The position numbers were made by a program, and so were the translations under genes. Source: Roseobacter insulae (GTDB lineage: Bacteria > Pseudomonadota > Alphaproteobacteria > Rhodobacterales > Rhodobacteraceae). From it: a stretch of DNA of 64,000 bases. The notes under the pieces were generated by a model. It had not been told where the DNA came from and did no database searches. It saw nothing but the letters and a program-made list of their open reading frames with translations. Where the stretch lies: contig NZ_JAHXDN010000004.1 in the NCBI RefSeq assembly GCF_019375555.1, positions 248,001-312,000 of the forward strand, in the 5' to 3' direction. The number at the start of each line of letters is the position of its first letter. Position 1 is the stretch's first letter. Shown here piece after piece: positions 1 through 9,548 of the stretch.

Positions 1-261
1 CCTCAGGTCGGTCTGCAGCGCCGCAAGATGGGCGCGTCCGGGATGTTGGGGCCAGTGTCCGGCGCCGGCGCCTTGCAGAAGGTCATTCAGGAAATTGCCC
101 GCGCGAAATAGATGTTTTCCCCACCCCCCTCGCGTCAGCCCGAACCGCATGAGCGGAACGTCGAGCCGTTCGCGCCAGGCCTGCGCCAGGTCCACGCGAC
201 GTGCAATGGAGCGGCTGATCCGCGGGGGCAAAGGTCGCTGATCTGAAAACTCGAATGGCAC
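1..261 (-). CDS. Unrecognised protein, 3' part cut by window edge
   Basis: An open minus-strand frame runs off the left edge. It starts from GTG at 261, 77 bases after the flippase stop on the same strand. The 87 visible codons are rich in Arg, Leu and Trp and include RRVDLAQAWRERLDVPLMRF. I see no diagnostic motif. Position after a Wzx-type flippase suggests another polysaccharide-locus gene, for example a transferase, but that is inference from context only. No ATG exists in this frame between the flippase end and 261, so the GTG is the only reasonable start. The ribosome-binding site is poor. Confidence 0.4.
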   Translation of the reverse strand, partial: MPFEFSDQRPLPPRISRSIARRVDLAQAWRERLDVPLMRFGLTRGGWGKHLFRAGNFLNDLLQGAGAGHWPQHPGRAHLAALQTDLR

Positions 262-337
262 AGGTATTGCTCGGCACTCCGCTTGCAGGGGCAGGCTATC
301 ACGCCGCCGGGTGAATTGCGCGCGAAAATTTGTCTGG

Positions 338-1828
338 TCAGATGTCGCCGCTCTGCGCCGCTGTCGATTTGTGGCGCAAGGACCGCCATGCAGCGCGGAT
401 TTCACGAACCGTTGCAGGCGCAGCAATGGGCAGCGCCACCCCAAACGCGGCCGCGCCAATCACCACAGAGGCAATCAGCCGCCAGAGCGGCAGAACGTCT
501 GCGAGGATCGTGTACTGCGCCAGCAGGACCGTCGCTGCCATGACCAGCGCCGCAAGCAGGTTCGGCAGGACGCTCCGGCCCGCCGCCTGAAGGGTGAAAC
601 CCGTGGTTCGCCGTAACTGACGCAGATGCAGGGGCAGCATGACGTAGGATCGGCACAGGAGAATCGCAACGGCCCCGGCAGCCGTTGTCACAGGCAGAAC
701 CACCAGAAGCGTGCCAAGCAGCGCGGTCGACGTCAGTGCGAGGCGTGCGACGGTGCCCGCCTTGCCGAAGGCATACTGTGCGCCCATGTTGACCCGCATT
801 ATGGCCATGGCAGGGATCGCGAGGGCCATCATCTGAACGAGCGGGATGGCGGGCATCCACTGCGCGCCCAGAGCGAGAGGCACGAGATCGCCGGCCACAA
901 GGCAGAAACCGATGGCGGCCGGACAGGCAACGCTTGTCAGCAGGGTAAGACCAATCCCAAGCGCATTGCGTAACCGCGGCAGATCGCCCCGGAGTTCGCG
1001 CACGGATGGCAGTACAGCCTGACCGGCGGGATTGATCAGCAGGCTGCGCAGCAGGCCGCGAAGATCGACCGACAATGTATAATGCCCCACCGCTTCAGCG
1101 CCGGCGCGGCTGCCAATGAACACGCGGATCATGTAGAAATCGGCGAATTTGCTCAATTGCGCAAGGAGCGCATTGGGAACGAAGTCGCGAAGGCCTGACA
1201 GTCCTGCCCGCGACACCTGAAAGCCCGGCCGCCAGCCAGCGTGCCACACAAGACCGGCGGTCATGAAGAGCCGTGAGACAAGCTGGTTGGCGACCAGCGC
1301 CCAAACCCCGGCGCCCCCAAAGGCAAGCGCTATGCCCGCCATACCTCCGGCTATGGCCCCGGCATTGGAGGATAACGCGATCGCGCGAAAGTCAAAGCGC
1401 CGGATCAGGATCGCGCGCGGCACCGTTCGCAGGGCGGCAAGGGGATAAAGCGCCAGCAGCCAGAGCGCCAGTTGGGCGATCTGGGGCGTGTCGAACAAGG
1501 CCGCGTGATAACGCGCACCAATCGCCATGCCGCCCGCCACGAGAACCGACACCGAGAGCACGAGCCAGAATACGCTGTCGTAATGCGTCTGGGCGACCGT
1601 ATCGCGCCGAACAAGCGCCTGTGTCCAACCGCCCTCGACAATCAGGAAGTCAGCGAGGATCGTCAGGGTCAGGGCAAGCGCGACAAGGCCGAAATCCGCC
1701 GGGCCCAGAAGACGCGCGAGCACTATGAAAACCGCGATCCTGACGCCCTGATTGACAAGCGTCTTCGAGACGCCCCAGAACGCGCCGCGCATCGCAAGTT
1801 GCAGTGAAAAAACAGGATCTTGTGGCAT
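338..1828 (-). CDS. Wzx-type oligosaccharide flippase (polysaccharide biosynthesis membrane protein)
   Basis: This 496-residue protein is almost entirely hydrophobic, with about a dozen membrane segments spread from residue 15 to 475. The N-terminus (RGAFWGVSKTLVNQGVRI) and the following LARLLGPADFGLVALALT stretch are typical of the MOP-superfamily flippases that move lipid-linked glycan repeat units across the inner membrane. Length is normal for the family. It is transcribed away from the two ATP-grasp genes that start at 2666, with a long non-coding gap between. It probably belongs to an exopolysaccharide or O-antigen locus that continues to the left. Confidence 0.88.
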   Translation of the reverse strand: MPQDPVFSLQLAMRGAFWGVSKTLVNQGVRIAVFIVLARLLGPADFGLVALALTLTILADFLIVEGGWTQALVRRDTVAQTHYDSVFWLVLSVSVLVAGGMAIGARYHAALFDTPQIAQLALWLLALYPLAALRTVPRAILIRRFDFRAIALSSNAGAIAGGMAGIALAFGGAGVWALVANQLVSRLFMTAGLVWHAGWRPGFQVSRAGLSGLRDFVPNALLAQLSKFADFYMIRVFIGSRAGAEAVGHYTLSVDLRGLLRSLLINPAGQAVLPSVRELRGDLPRLRNALGIGLTLLTSVACPAAIGFCLVAGDLVPLALGAQWMPAIPLVQMMALAIPAMAIMRVNMGAQYAFGKAGTVARLALTSTALLGTLLVVLPVTTAAGAVAILLCRSYVMLPLHLRQLRRTTGFTLQAAGRSVLPNLLAALVMAATVLLAQYTILADVLPLWRLIASVVIGAAAFGVALPIAAPATVREIRAAWRSLRHKSTAAQSGDI

Positions 1829-2665
1829 CGGTCACGGTGTTCAGTTCAGGCATTGTACCTGTCCGGCCCATGTCAGACCAGCCTCAAGCCCGCAAAAAAG
1901 TCGAAATCAGCCAGTCACTGTGCCCTTATGGCCGGTATGTCGATAACGAGGATCGGCATGACACAACCGGGCACAGCGGTCAGGTGGCCGCGGTCGATCC
2001 GACTTTTCACAGCCTTGCCGACCGGATGCGCGCGCTTTTTCCGGACGCGCAGAATCCCTATGGGTCTCGGCAGACCGAGGGGGTCGACGGCGGCGTGTTG
2101 CCCTGCAAGCTCGTTTGTTTTGTTTTCCGGTTGTTCGGCAGAGAGCGTCCGGGACATCCCACACGCAGCGCTTTGATGCCTGCACCTGATACTCCCGCGC
2201 GGCCGTTTTCTGGGTGCCCCACACGCCACCGCCTGCCGTCATCCATCGTTCCGGCCTTATCCGGGCCACACCGCCCAAGAGTGGGGCGCGCAATGTGTCC
2301 GGGGCAAGCGCGACCATGTATCAGCTCTCATTCTGCCGGCCCGGGTGGCAGACAGTCCAGCTATCTTCGGCGCAGGCATACTACTGCCGACTCTGTGACC
2401 CGGCGATCACTGCGCCCCGGTGTCAGGGCGGCAACGGCCCGAACATTATGCTTGCGCCACTGCCGCGATGCCCAAAGGTTTCTTTTTTGGAACCAGAACG
2501 TTGACATGGTCACCCGCACTCCCCACCATTGGCCCGGAGGGGAAGCCCGGGGGATTGCTAAGCTGCGGTATCGACTGCGAACCGCATGCCGTTCCAACCC
2601 GGGATCGTTTTTGTGTGAGGGTGGTCGCATCGACACGACAATTGCACATTGCCGCGATCGGCCGG
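1829..2665. other. 837-bp gap with no convincing gene
   Basis: Frames on both strands are open here only because of high GC, and their translations have no recognisable family features. One plus-strand stretch around 1985-2060 (VDPTFHSLADRMRALFPD) looks protein-like and could be a remnant or a divergent small gene. It has no clear start or ribosome-binding site. Promoters for the divergent flippase and ATP-grasp genes must lie here. A TTGACA hexamer occurs near 2503, but I cannot pair it with a good -10. Confidence 0.4.
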
Positions 2666-5233
2666 ATGACTGAGCGTCGCCCGGCCATTGTCATCGGCGC
2701 TCATGCAAACGGCACGGGCGTTATCCGGTCGCTTGGCCGGTGTCGCATCCCTGTCTATGCGGTTCAGACGCTGCGTTCGGATATGGGCCACTATTCGAAA
2801 TACGTAAAGCAAAGCTTCTCGCTTCTGGAAATTGCGTCCGACCCGGATGTTTTGGTGGATTTTCTGGAGAGCCATCTGGACCTTTGGAAAGGAGCTGTGC
2901 TGATCCCCACCAATGACCACGCGTTAACCGGAATGGCGAAAAACCATGCCCGGCTGTCAGAGAATTTCCGGCTGACATGTCCGCCCTGGGAGATCGTCGA
3001 GCGCGTGATCGACAAATCGCAAACCGTCGCCTCGGCGCGGGAGGTGGGTATTGCGGTGCCCGAGGTTTACGGAAAGGCAACCGCCGATTTTCAAGGCGCG
3101 TCCGAACTGGACTATCCGGTTCTTGTGAAACCCATCCAAGGGCATCAGTTTGCCCATGTCTTCAACAAAAAACTGTTCCAGGTCGAGAATGCAGAAGAAC
3201 TCGCCGGGGTTATCGCAATGGTGGAAGCGGAAGGTTTTGACTGCGAGATCGTGGAATTCGTCGTCGGGCCGGAAACCGCGATTCAGCACTTTCAGGTGTT
3301 CATCGATGCGAATGGTGCGCCGCGGGGGGCTTTCACCTATCGCAAGCTGCGGCAGGAACCCCCTGTTTTCGGGGTCGCGCGGGCCTGCGAAACCTACGAC
3401 GCGCCCGAGCTTCATGACCTCACGCTCGCGCTGCTGGAGCGGATCGAATGGCGGGGCATTGCCAGCGTTGCCTTCAAGCAGGACATCCGCAATGGCCGTC
3501 ACTACCTGATGGAAATCAACGGACGCAGTCCGCTCAGCCACGGTCTGGCGCTCAAGGCGGGTCACAACTATGCGCTTATGGCCTATTGCGAGGCGGCGGG
3601 CCAAGAGATGGAAGGCGACAATCCGAACGGCTGGCAGGGTGTCTGGATCCACCTGCATGCTGATTTTTTCTCGACCGTCAAAAGCCTGAGACGCGACGAT
3701 TTCAGTTTCCGGGAGCTTTTGGCAAGTTACAGGCGCCCCAAGACATTTGCCGTCTGGTCACGTGACGATCCAAAACCGTTTGTTCAGCAATGGTGGTGGT
3801 CCCTGAAGAAAACCCCCAGATGGCTGGTCACCCAGGCCAGCAAAATCGGCGCTTTCGCGCGCGATGAACGCGGGAGCTTTCCCGGTCGTCTGCTGGAGCA
3901 GACAGGCGCGGATTGCGCGCAAGGGGATGCCGCGCTGAGTGCGTCACTTGCACGGCGCACGCGCTTCGCAGATTCCTGCCGGCTGGGGATTGACCGGATC
4001 AGGATGAAGCTGCGCCTCCCCCGCCGTATGGCGGAAATCCAATGGGGGTATTACGGCGCCGTGACGGCCTTCGACATCATCGAAGCGCTGCGCACCCTTG
4101 GCCCGGTGCCCAGTCCCGGACGGCCGCACGCGGCCGCGCTGGCGTCATCCGCACGGCTTGATCAGACGCCCGAGTACCGGGCCTATTGGTACGACCGTGA
4201 TAAACATGCGTTGGTCGGCACCCTGGTTGGTCTTGATCTGCATCGCTTCAACGGGCGGTACTATGCGCTTGAGTGCAATCTCACCGCGGGCCTGATGCCC
4301 GAGCGACGGGTGTTGTATTCCGAAGACATCGATCCCTTCATCGTGGGCCTGGCCGAAATGGCCAAGCGCCAGAAGTTCAAAAAAATCGTCCTTCACCGCC
4401 GGTCGTGGCGGACTGAGCACTTGCGCGAATTCGAAGCGGCGGCCAAAGCCTATGATATCGAGATCATGCCCTGCTCAGCGATGCACGAGACCGGCGACCC
4501 CCTTGTCAATCCCATGATAGGCTTGCCGCGCGATCTGGAGCGGGACACGCTTTACGTTGTCTCAACCGCGTTGAGTGAAAGCGCGACCTTCCAGTTTTTG
4601 CATCAGAAAAGCCAGTTTGACCGCTGGTTGCCCGAGGCCCTGGACCGGCGCGTGGCCAAGGGCGGCAGGTTGGCACCTGTTCCGGGCGGTCGCGGGCCGG
4701 AGGTACCGGTTTTAACAGACGATCCGCGCTGGCCAAACCTCGTCGTCAAACTCGCGAATTCCGACGAGGGCCGCGATATTCTGTTTGGCCGCTTCACATC
4801 CCCGGTGGCCGCGCGGCGCGCACTTGGGCTAAGCGCCGACGGGGCCGGGGTTCCGCGCCAGTTCCTGCGGGGCCCGGTCCGGAACATCGCGCAACGGGTT
4901 TTCCCCCACGCGCTCTCCGCCGTTTTTCAATCCTTCGTGCCGCCGGAAGATGAAGACGGCTATCCCAAGATGATGCGCATGGAAGCCTTCATTTCGCCTT
5001 TGGAGGATCTGTTCCTGTCAGCGCATGGCACGGTCGGGGGGGAGTTGATACCCACATCCATGCCGGTGGATCAGCCCGTGATGAAATCGCCGCTCAACGT
5101 CAGTGTGCCGCCCGGCAGGTTCGTCAGGCTTGATCCTGGTACAGAGGCGGAACTGGCAGATGTCGCCCAGGAATTCGGTGGCTGTGCACGCGCGGCGATC
5201 TCCGGCAGATTTCATATCGTTCCGGACGACTGA
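2666..5233 (+). CDS. Long ATP-grasp protein with an additional C-terminal ligase-like half
   Basis: The predicted 855-residue protein begins MTERRPAIVIGAHANGTGVI, the nucleotide-fold start of carbamoyl-phosphate-synthase-like ATP-grasp ligases. LDYPVLVKPIQG (about residue 150) supplies the ATP-binding lysine strand and MEINGR (about 281) the metal-binding Glu/Asn pair. From about residue 450 a second region follows (MAEIQWGYYGAVTAFDIIEA, ALECNLTAG). It ends in LVVKLANSDEGRDILFGRF (about 690) and FQSFVPPEDEDGYPKMMRME, which resemble the ATP-grasp lysine strand and acidic core. The second half is not a textbook family. The frame is open upstream to 2420, but the domain starts at 2666. Three bases separate it from the next ATP-grasp gene, so the two are co-transcribed. 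The likely role is amide or ester bond formation between a carboxylate and an amine or hydroxyl acceptor. The substrate is unknown. Confidence 0.75.
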   Translation: MTERRPAIVIGAHANGTGVIRSLGRCRIPVYAVQTLRSDMGHYSKYVKQSFSLLEIASDPDVLVDFLESHLDLWKGAVLIPTNDHALTGMAKNHARLSENFRLTCPPWEIVERVIDKSQTVASAREVGIAVPEVYGKATADFQGASELDYPVLVKPIQGHQFAHVFNKKLFQVENAEELAGVIAMVEAEGFDCEIVEFVVGPETAIQHFQVFIDANGAPRGAFTYRKLRQEPPVFGVARACETYDAPELHDLTLALLERIEWRGIASVAFKQDIRNGRHYLMEINGRSPLSHGLALKAGHNYALMAYCEAAGQEMEGDNPNGWQGVWIHLHADFFSTVKSLRRDDFSFRELLASYRRPKTFAVWSRDDPKPFVQQWWWSLKKTPRWLVTQASKIGAFARDERGSFPGRLLEQTGADCAQGDAALSASLARRTRFADSCRLGIDRIRMKLRLPRRMAEIQWGYYGAVTAFDIIEALRTLGPVPSPGRPHAAALASSARLDQTPEYRAYWYDRDKHALVGTLVGLDLHRFNGRYYALECNLTAGLMPERRVLYSEDIDPFIVGLAEMAKRQKFKKIVLHRRSWRTEHLREFEAAAKAYDIEIMPCSAMHETGDPLVNPMIGLPRDLERDTLYVVSTALSESATFQFLHQKSQFDRWLPEALDRRVAKGGRLAPVPGGRGPEVPVLTDDPRWPNLVVKLANSDEGRDILFGRFTSPVAARRALGLSADGAGVPRQFLRGPVRNIAQRVFPHALSAVFQSFVPPEDEDGYPKMMRMEAFISPLEDLFLSAHGTVGGELIPTSMPVDQPVMKSPLNVSVPPGRFVRLDPGTEAELADVAQEFGGCARAAISGRFHIVPDD

Positions 5234-5236
5234 GCC

Positions 5237-6451
5237 ATGCCCATGCCGCCGACGGCGATTATTCTCGGTGCCCGGTTCCCTGCGCTCGGCATTATCTCGT
5301 CTCTCTCGGCAGAGGGCATCCCCTGCGTTGTCTGCGAAACCCGGCGGCTGCAGGCGGCTTGGTCGCGGCGGGCGTCGTTCCGGCGAATGCCGGATCCAAG
5401 GTCCGATCCGGAAGGTGCCGCGGCACGGGTCGCCGACATTGCCCGGGAAGTCGGGCGCGATGGGCAGGTGCCTGTCCTGATCCCGACCGACGACCATTTT
5501 GCTCAGCTTCTTGCCACATTTTCAGAACAGCTCGCCCCGGTTGCGACCATCTGTGGCGCTGCATCGGACGCGGTTGCGCTGATCACCGATCAATTGCGCT
5601 TTGCATCCTGGGCTTTGGAGCGCGGTCTCGATGTACCGCGCTCCGTGATGGCCAGCGCTTTCGAGTGCCAGCTACCCTTCCCAATCATCGTGAAACCGCT
5701 GAATTTCTCGTGTTTTCTTGCGCTGGACGCAGAACTGCCGACGGGCGTGCGGCATTCGGATTTGCGCTTCCGCAAGATCGAAAGCGCCGAAGACTGGGCA
5801 GACTTCAGAGCGCGACACGCCGGGATACTCGAGCATTTCGTGGTTCAGGAGTTTGTGCCCGGCAGCAGCGAGGACATGTACTCGATCGGCATCTATGCAG
5901 ACCGGACCGCCGCGGTACGGGGAATTTTCGTAGGCCGAAAACTGCATGGGTTTCCCGCCGCTTACGGGAATACGATCCTTGGGCAAAACGATGAGGTACC
6001 CGACACGCTTCTCGACGAGGTAAGATGGATCGTGTCACAGCTTGGCTATAACGGGATTGCCGAGTTCGAGTATCGGCGAGAGCCAGGTTCGGACCGGTTT
6101 CGGTTGATAGAAGTGAACCCGCGCGCATGGAGCTGGATTGCCGCCACCAAAGCGTCACAGGCTGACATCCCGCTAATGGCCTATCAGGATCTGACGGGAG
6201 CGCGGATCGTGGATGCCGTGGATAATTCTGATCCCGGACGCATCAAGGCGGTGCGCGCCTTTCCGGATCTGATCAACGTCCTGTGGCGTTACCGTGCGGA
6301 TGCGCCGGATTGGGTTATGTCGCCTCTCGCCTGGAGAAGAAAACTCAAGGCACGAAATCTGGTCGTTATGGAGTTTAATGGCTTCGACCCCCTGGTGTCG
6401 CTCTATTGCGCGGCTCTGGCAATTCGGGACCTCATTAAGAATGAGCGCTAG
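5237..6451 (+). CDS. ATP-grasp domain ligase
   Basis: This 404-residue protein has a Rossmann-like start (MPPTAIILGARFPALGIISS). It continues with a pre-ATP-grasp domain (VPVLIPTDDHFAQLLATF), the lysine strand LPFPIIVKPLNF near residue 150, and the metal-binding FRLIEVNPRAWSW near residue 290. The organisation matches the stand-alone ATP-grasp ligases often found in capsule or peptide-modification loci. It starts 3 bases after the long ATP-grasp gene, an arrangement suggesting sequential or paired ligations. A second in-frame ATG six bases downstream is also possible. The acceptor cannot be predicted from sequence. Confidence 0.82.
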   Translation: MPMPPTAIILGARFPALGIISSLSAEGIPCVVCETRRLQAAWSRRASFRRMPDPRSDPEGAAARVADIAREVGRDGQVPVLIPTDDHFAQLLATFSEQLAPVATICGAASDAVALITDQLRFASWALERGLDVPRSVMASAFECQLPFPIIVKPLNFSCFLALDAELPTGVRHSDLRFRKIESAEDWADFRARHAGILEHFVVQEFVPGSSEDMYSIGIYADRTAAVRGIFVGRKLHGFPAAYGNTILGQNDEVPDTLLDEVRWIVSQLGYNGIAEFEYRREPGSDRFRLIEVNPRAWSWIAATKASQADIPLMAYQDLTGARIVDAVDNSDPGRIKAVRAFPDLINVLWRYRADAPDWVMSPLAWRRKLKARNLVVMEFNGFDPLVSLYCAALAIRDLIKNER

Positions 6452-6924
6452 GGGCCGCCCTTTCCGACCATCGTGTCCGCAGCGGCCCCGGGAAATCGAC
6501 GCGTGGGTAACCGGTTTATACTGTCACGAAATTGCGCCAACCTGAGAATAGATCCGCCTCGCCGCGCGTAATGCAAGTGTAAGCGGCGTATCTGGCGCGG
6601 CTCAAGCATTCGCAAAGGATTCCAATATGAAGTTAATTACCGTGCATCTCTTGCCGATGGCGACCGCAGCCTGACACTGCCCGGATCCGGATGCAAGCAC
6701 GGCAATTGAGGCACAGACGAGAATTGCCACAGATCGCTGAGCGGTTCGTGTCAGAGCCGTCACGCGGTGGGAGCCCGACCCTTTCACCAACCCGCATCAG
6801 CAATTGCCCGCCGAAAATGCCAGCAAAGGAATATCCATCTACTGTTACCGCGATCATCATGATTTGACCGCATCAGATTTTAGCGACAGACATTTTCATA
6901 GTGGAGCCCGGCTTCGGAAGCGCA
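6452..6924. other. 473-bp gap upstream of ECF sigma operon
   Basis: I see no gene. Base composition is more AT-rich towards the right end. This segment should hold the sigma-factor promoter. A GGAATAT element near 6830 followed by CGATCAT near 6850 is a possible ECF-type promoter, but the match is weak. Confidence 0.4.
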
Positions 6925-7431
6925 ATGACATTCGACCAGTTCAAGACCGAGATGATAGGCCTTTTGCCCCGGTTGCGCCGGTTCGCCCGCAGCTTGACGC
7001 GGTCCGGCCCGGATGCCGACGACCTGCTGCAGGACGCATGCACAACCGCGCTGCAAAGGTGGCAGCAATACGACCCGGCCCAACCGCTTGATCGTTGGAT
7101 GTTCAGGGTTGTGCGGAATTTGTGGATCAGCGAAATCCGCAAGCGAAAGGTGCGCCATGGCGAGGGTCAGGTGCCTGCCGAGGAAGCTACCGAGTTGCGC
7201 GCCGAAGATACCGTGAACGAAAGAATCGCCGCTCAACAGGTGCGCGGGAAGGTAGAGGACCTGCCCCAAGATCTGTCGCAACCTTTGATGCTGGTCTGCG
7301 CGGAGGGCTACAGCTACCGCGAAGTATCGGAATTGCTGGGTATCCCGATAGGCACGGTAATGAGCCGCATCCATCGCGCGCGCAAGTTGCTTGTCTCCAG
7401 CCTGTCGGCGCCGGGGTGTGTTGCGAAATGA
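6925..7431 (+). CDS. ECF-type RNA polymerase sigma factor (sigma-70 region 2/4)
   Basis: From ATG 6925 the product has 168 residues. Region 2 is visible as RLRRFARSLTRSGPDADDLL and WMFRVVRNLWISEIRKRK. Region 4 is visible as LSQPLMLVCAEGYSYREVSE followed by LLGIPIGTVMSRIHRARKLL, a helix-turn-helix that reads the -35 element. A GTG at 6901 is an alternative start, but it lacks an upstream ribosome-binding site, whereas GGAAG precedes 6925. The stop overlaps the anti-sigma start by four bases (ATGA), so the pair is translationally coupled. Like its relatives it is probably autoregulated and held inactive by the downstream membrane anti-sigma protein. Confidence 0.9.
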   Translation: MTFDQFKTEMIGLLPRLRRFARSLTRSGPDADDLLQDACTTALQRWQQYDPAQPLDRWMFRVVRNLWISEIRKRKVRHGEGQVPAEEATELRAEDTVNERIAAQQVRGKVEDLPQDLSQPLMLVCAEGYSYREVSELLGIPIGTVMSRIHRARKLLVSSLSAPGCVAK

Positions 7432-8192
7432 CAGACATATCATTGAAACTCAGCGCTTATCTGGATGGTGAACTGGATGTTGCCGAAGCCGCAGCCATTG
7501 AAACCCGCCTTGCAGCGGACCCCGAGGCACAGGCCGAACTGGATGCGCTGATCAGCGCCCATGCAGCCGCGCAGGAGCAATACGACGCTGAACTCAGCCA
7601 CCCGGTGCCGCTGACACTGGCTAAAAAGATTAAGGCGGCCCGGCCAACTTCAGGTCCGCGGCCCTCTCGCCCGATCTGGGGAACACTGGCGGCAAGCCTT
7701 GTTGTGTTCATGATCGGCGGCGTCGGCGGATATCTCCTCAAGGATCAGACAGCGCCGCCCCGGACGACCGGATGGCTCAGCGATATCGCGGATTACCATG
7801 GTGTTTACGCCAGCCAGACGCGTCACCTTGTCGAAGTCGGGGCAAATGAGGCCCAGCACATCGAGACATGGCTGGGAAAAACGGTTGGCGTGAGCTTCAC
7901 GATTCCTGACTTGTCCGGGTTCGACCTGACGTTTGAAGGGGCGCGTCTGCTGGTTGCAAATGGAAAACCCGTCGCCCAGCTGATGTATCGCCAAGGGGAT
8001 GGCACGGTGATTGCATTGTGTTTGCAGCGCAGCGGCGCGCCAACGGCTGGGGCACCGACATTCACGGATCGCACCATCAACAACTTTGATTTCGTGACGT
8101 GGAGCGCAGGCAATGCCGATTACGTCGTGATCGGACCAAGGGGGCTGCCCGGGCTGAAAGCAATGGCAAGTGAGGCATCCTTGGCGCTCTGA
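7428..8192 (+). CDS. Membrane anti-sigma factor (zinc-finger-less RskA/FecR-like type)
   Basis: The 254-residue product starts with an anti-sigma N-terminus (LKLSAYLDGELDVAEAAAIE) that should bind the preceding sigma factor. A single membrane segment follows near residues 83-105 (LAASLVVFMIGGVGGYLL), then a periplasmic domain of about 145 residues ending NADYVVIGPRGLPGLKAM. The topology fits an anti-sigma factor that senses an envelope signal and sequesters the ECF factor. No HxxxCxxC zinc motif is present. It is coupled to the sigma gene by an ATGA overlap and followed by an AT-rich stretch at 8190-8240. Confidence 0.85.
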   Translation: MTDISLKLSAYLDGELDVAEAAAIETRLAADPEAQAELDALISAHAAAQEQYDAELSHPVPLTLAKKIKAARPTSGPRPSRPIWGTLAASLVVFMIGGVGGYLLKDQTAPPRTTGWLSDIADYHGVYASQTRHLVEVGANEAQHIETWLGKTVGVSFTIPDLSGFDLTFEGARLLVANGKPVAQLMYRQGDGTVIALCLQRSGAPTAGAPTFTDRTINNFDFVTWSAGNADYVVIGPRGLPGLKAMASEASLAL

Positions 8193-8392
8193 ATATTTTT
8201 TATTTATTTTCAAATGACTAAACATTTTTTTACATTTCAGAAACACCCGCCTGGACGCCAGGAACTCTCTCAAACGATGCGGGGGCAATGGCGCGACGCG
8301 ACCAAACGCGCGTCTCGGGTGGCTGCCGGTCGCTGGCGGAGCGTGCAGGTGCTGTTGACCAAGAGTGCATTGAAAGAAGGAAATTGATACGT

Positions 8393-9313
8393 ATGAGCCA
8401 TCTGCTTTTCTCCAATCCGGCGCAGATGCGCGGTCCAGCCACCTCCAAACAGATCGCATCCCTGGACCCGGAGCAGGACTACGAAGAAATCGCACGTTTT
8501 CTCTATGCATATGAGTTTTCATGGGACATCGAACGCGCCCTCGAATTCGCGTTGTTCCGAACCTACGGCATACCTGCCATCTCCGGGTTACTGGCAAAAA
8601 CCGGAGAATTCGAAACCCGGCCGCGCAAACGCTATGACGACACCGAACTGATCCTCGCCGAAACCATTGAAAACGGGCTCGACAGTAGGCGGGGCAAGCG
8701 GGCAATCGCTCGGATGAACGCCATGCACAATAGGTTCAGGATCGACAATTCTGACATGCTCTATGTGTTGTCGACTTTCATCTGCGAGCCGATCCGCTGG
8801 CTCGACCGTTATGGCCGACGGCCCATGACCCCGCGGGAGCAACGCGCATGGTTTCTGTATTACCGGGGTCTCGGGGAGCGCATGGGAATCAAGGGTATCC
8901 CCATGGAGCTCGAGACCATCATGTATTGGAACGAAGCATACGAGGTCACCAACTTTCGATTTGCCGAGACGAACCGACGGATTTCGGAGGCGACCATAAG
9001 GCTGTTGTTGGGCTTTTACCTGCCCCGGTGGCTCTTTTGGGCGGGCAGGCCCGCTGTCCGCGCGCTTCTGGATCCGGCCTTGCTCGACGCCATGGGGTTG
9101 CGCCCCGTGCCAAGGTGGTTCAGTCGGGTGACGGTCGCAGCCCTGCGCATGCGCGCGGGTATTCTGCGGCTGTTGCCGCCCCGGCGGAAGCCGCGATTGC
9201 TGACGCAACGCCCTCGACCGACCTATCCGGAAGGCTACCGGATTGAAGATCTGGGCACGTTCAGGGTTATGGAGGCCGCCTCCCAAAAGTCCTGCGCCCA
9301 TGATCCGCACTAA
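8393..9313 (+). CDS. MpaB-type oxygenase family protein (DUF2236)
   Basis: The 306-residue protein contains the family hallmarks MNAMHNRFRIDNSDMLYVLS and STFICEPIRWLDRYG, followed by PMTPREQRAWFLYYRGLGER. It belongs to the DUF2236 group that includes MpaB and latex-clearing oxygenases, haem proteins acting on hydrophobic substrates. The start was chosen at 8393, which follows GAAAGAAGG and begins MSHLLFSNP. The frame is open for 35 further codons upstream without homology. It stands alone between the anti-sigma gene and a convergent alcohol dehydrogenase. The substrate is not predictable. Confidence 0.85.
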   Translation: MSHLLFSNPAQMRGPATSKQIASLDPEQDYEEIARFLYAYEFSWDIERALEFALFRTYGIPAISGLLAKTGEFETRPRKRYDDTELILAETIENGLDSRRGKRAIARMNAMHNRFRIDNSDMLYVLSTFICEPIRWLDRYGRRPMTPREQRAWFLYYRGLGERMGIKGIPMELETIMYWNEAYEVTNFRFAETNRRISEATIRLLLGFYLPRWLFWAGRPAVRALLDPALLDAMGLRPVPRWFSRVTVAALRMRAGILRLLPPRRKPRLLTQRPRPTYPEGYRIEDLGTFRVMEAASQKSCAHDPH

Positions 9314-9548
9314 GTACGCGGGAAGGCGTGCCACGCCTTGCACCCGAAGCCTGCCCCTTGTTCTCTCAGCCAAATCGCGGTCACCGCGGTGGGCCGGGCG
9401 TCCACACACTCCAAACGGTCACCCTGCACCGAATTGGCCCGCGCATCGTCAAGACCCTTTATGACAAGGTTGCCGATGCGTGGCGATCACGACCGGTCGC
9501 TACCCGTCCCACGGCCCTCTTTGCCCGCTGCAACCTCCCGGCCACGGC

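Noticed and set aside
1804-2673. 289-codon plus-strand open frame across the gap before the ATP-grasp gene
   Set aside because: It starts inside the divergent flippase gene, overlaps the ATP-grasp start, has low-complexity Arg/Pro/Ser composition and shows no domain. High GC explains its length.
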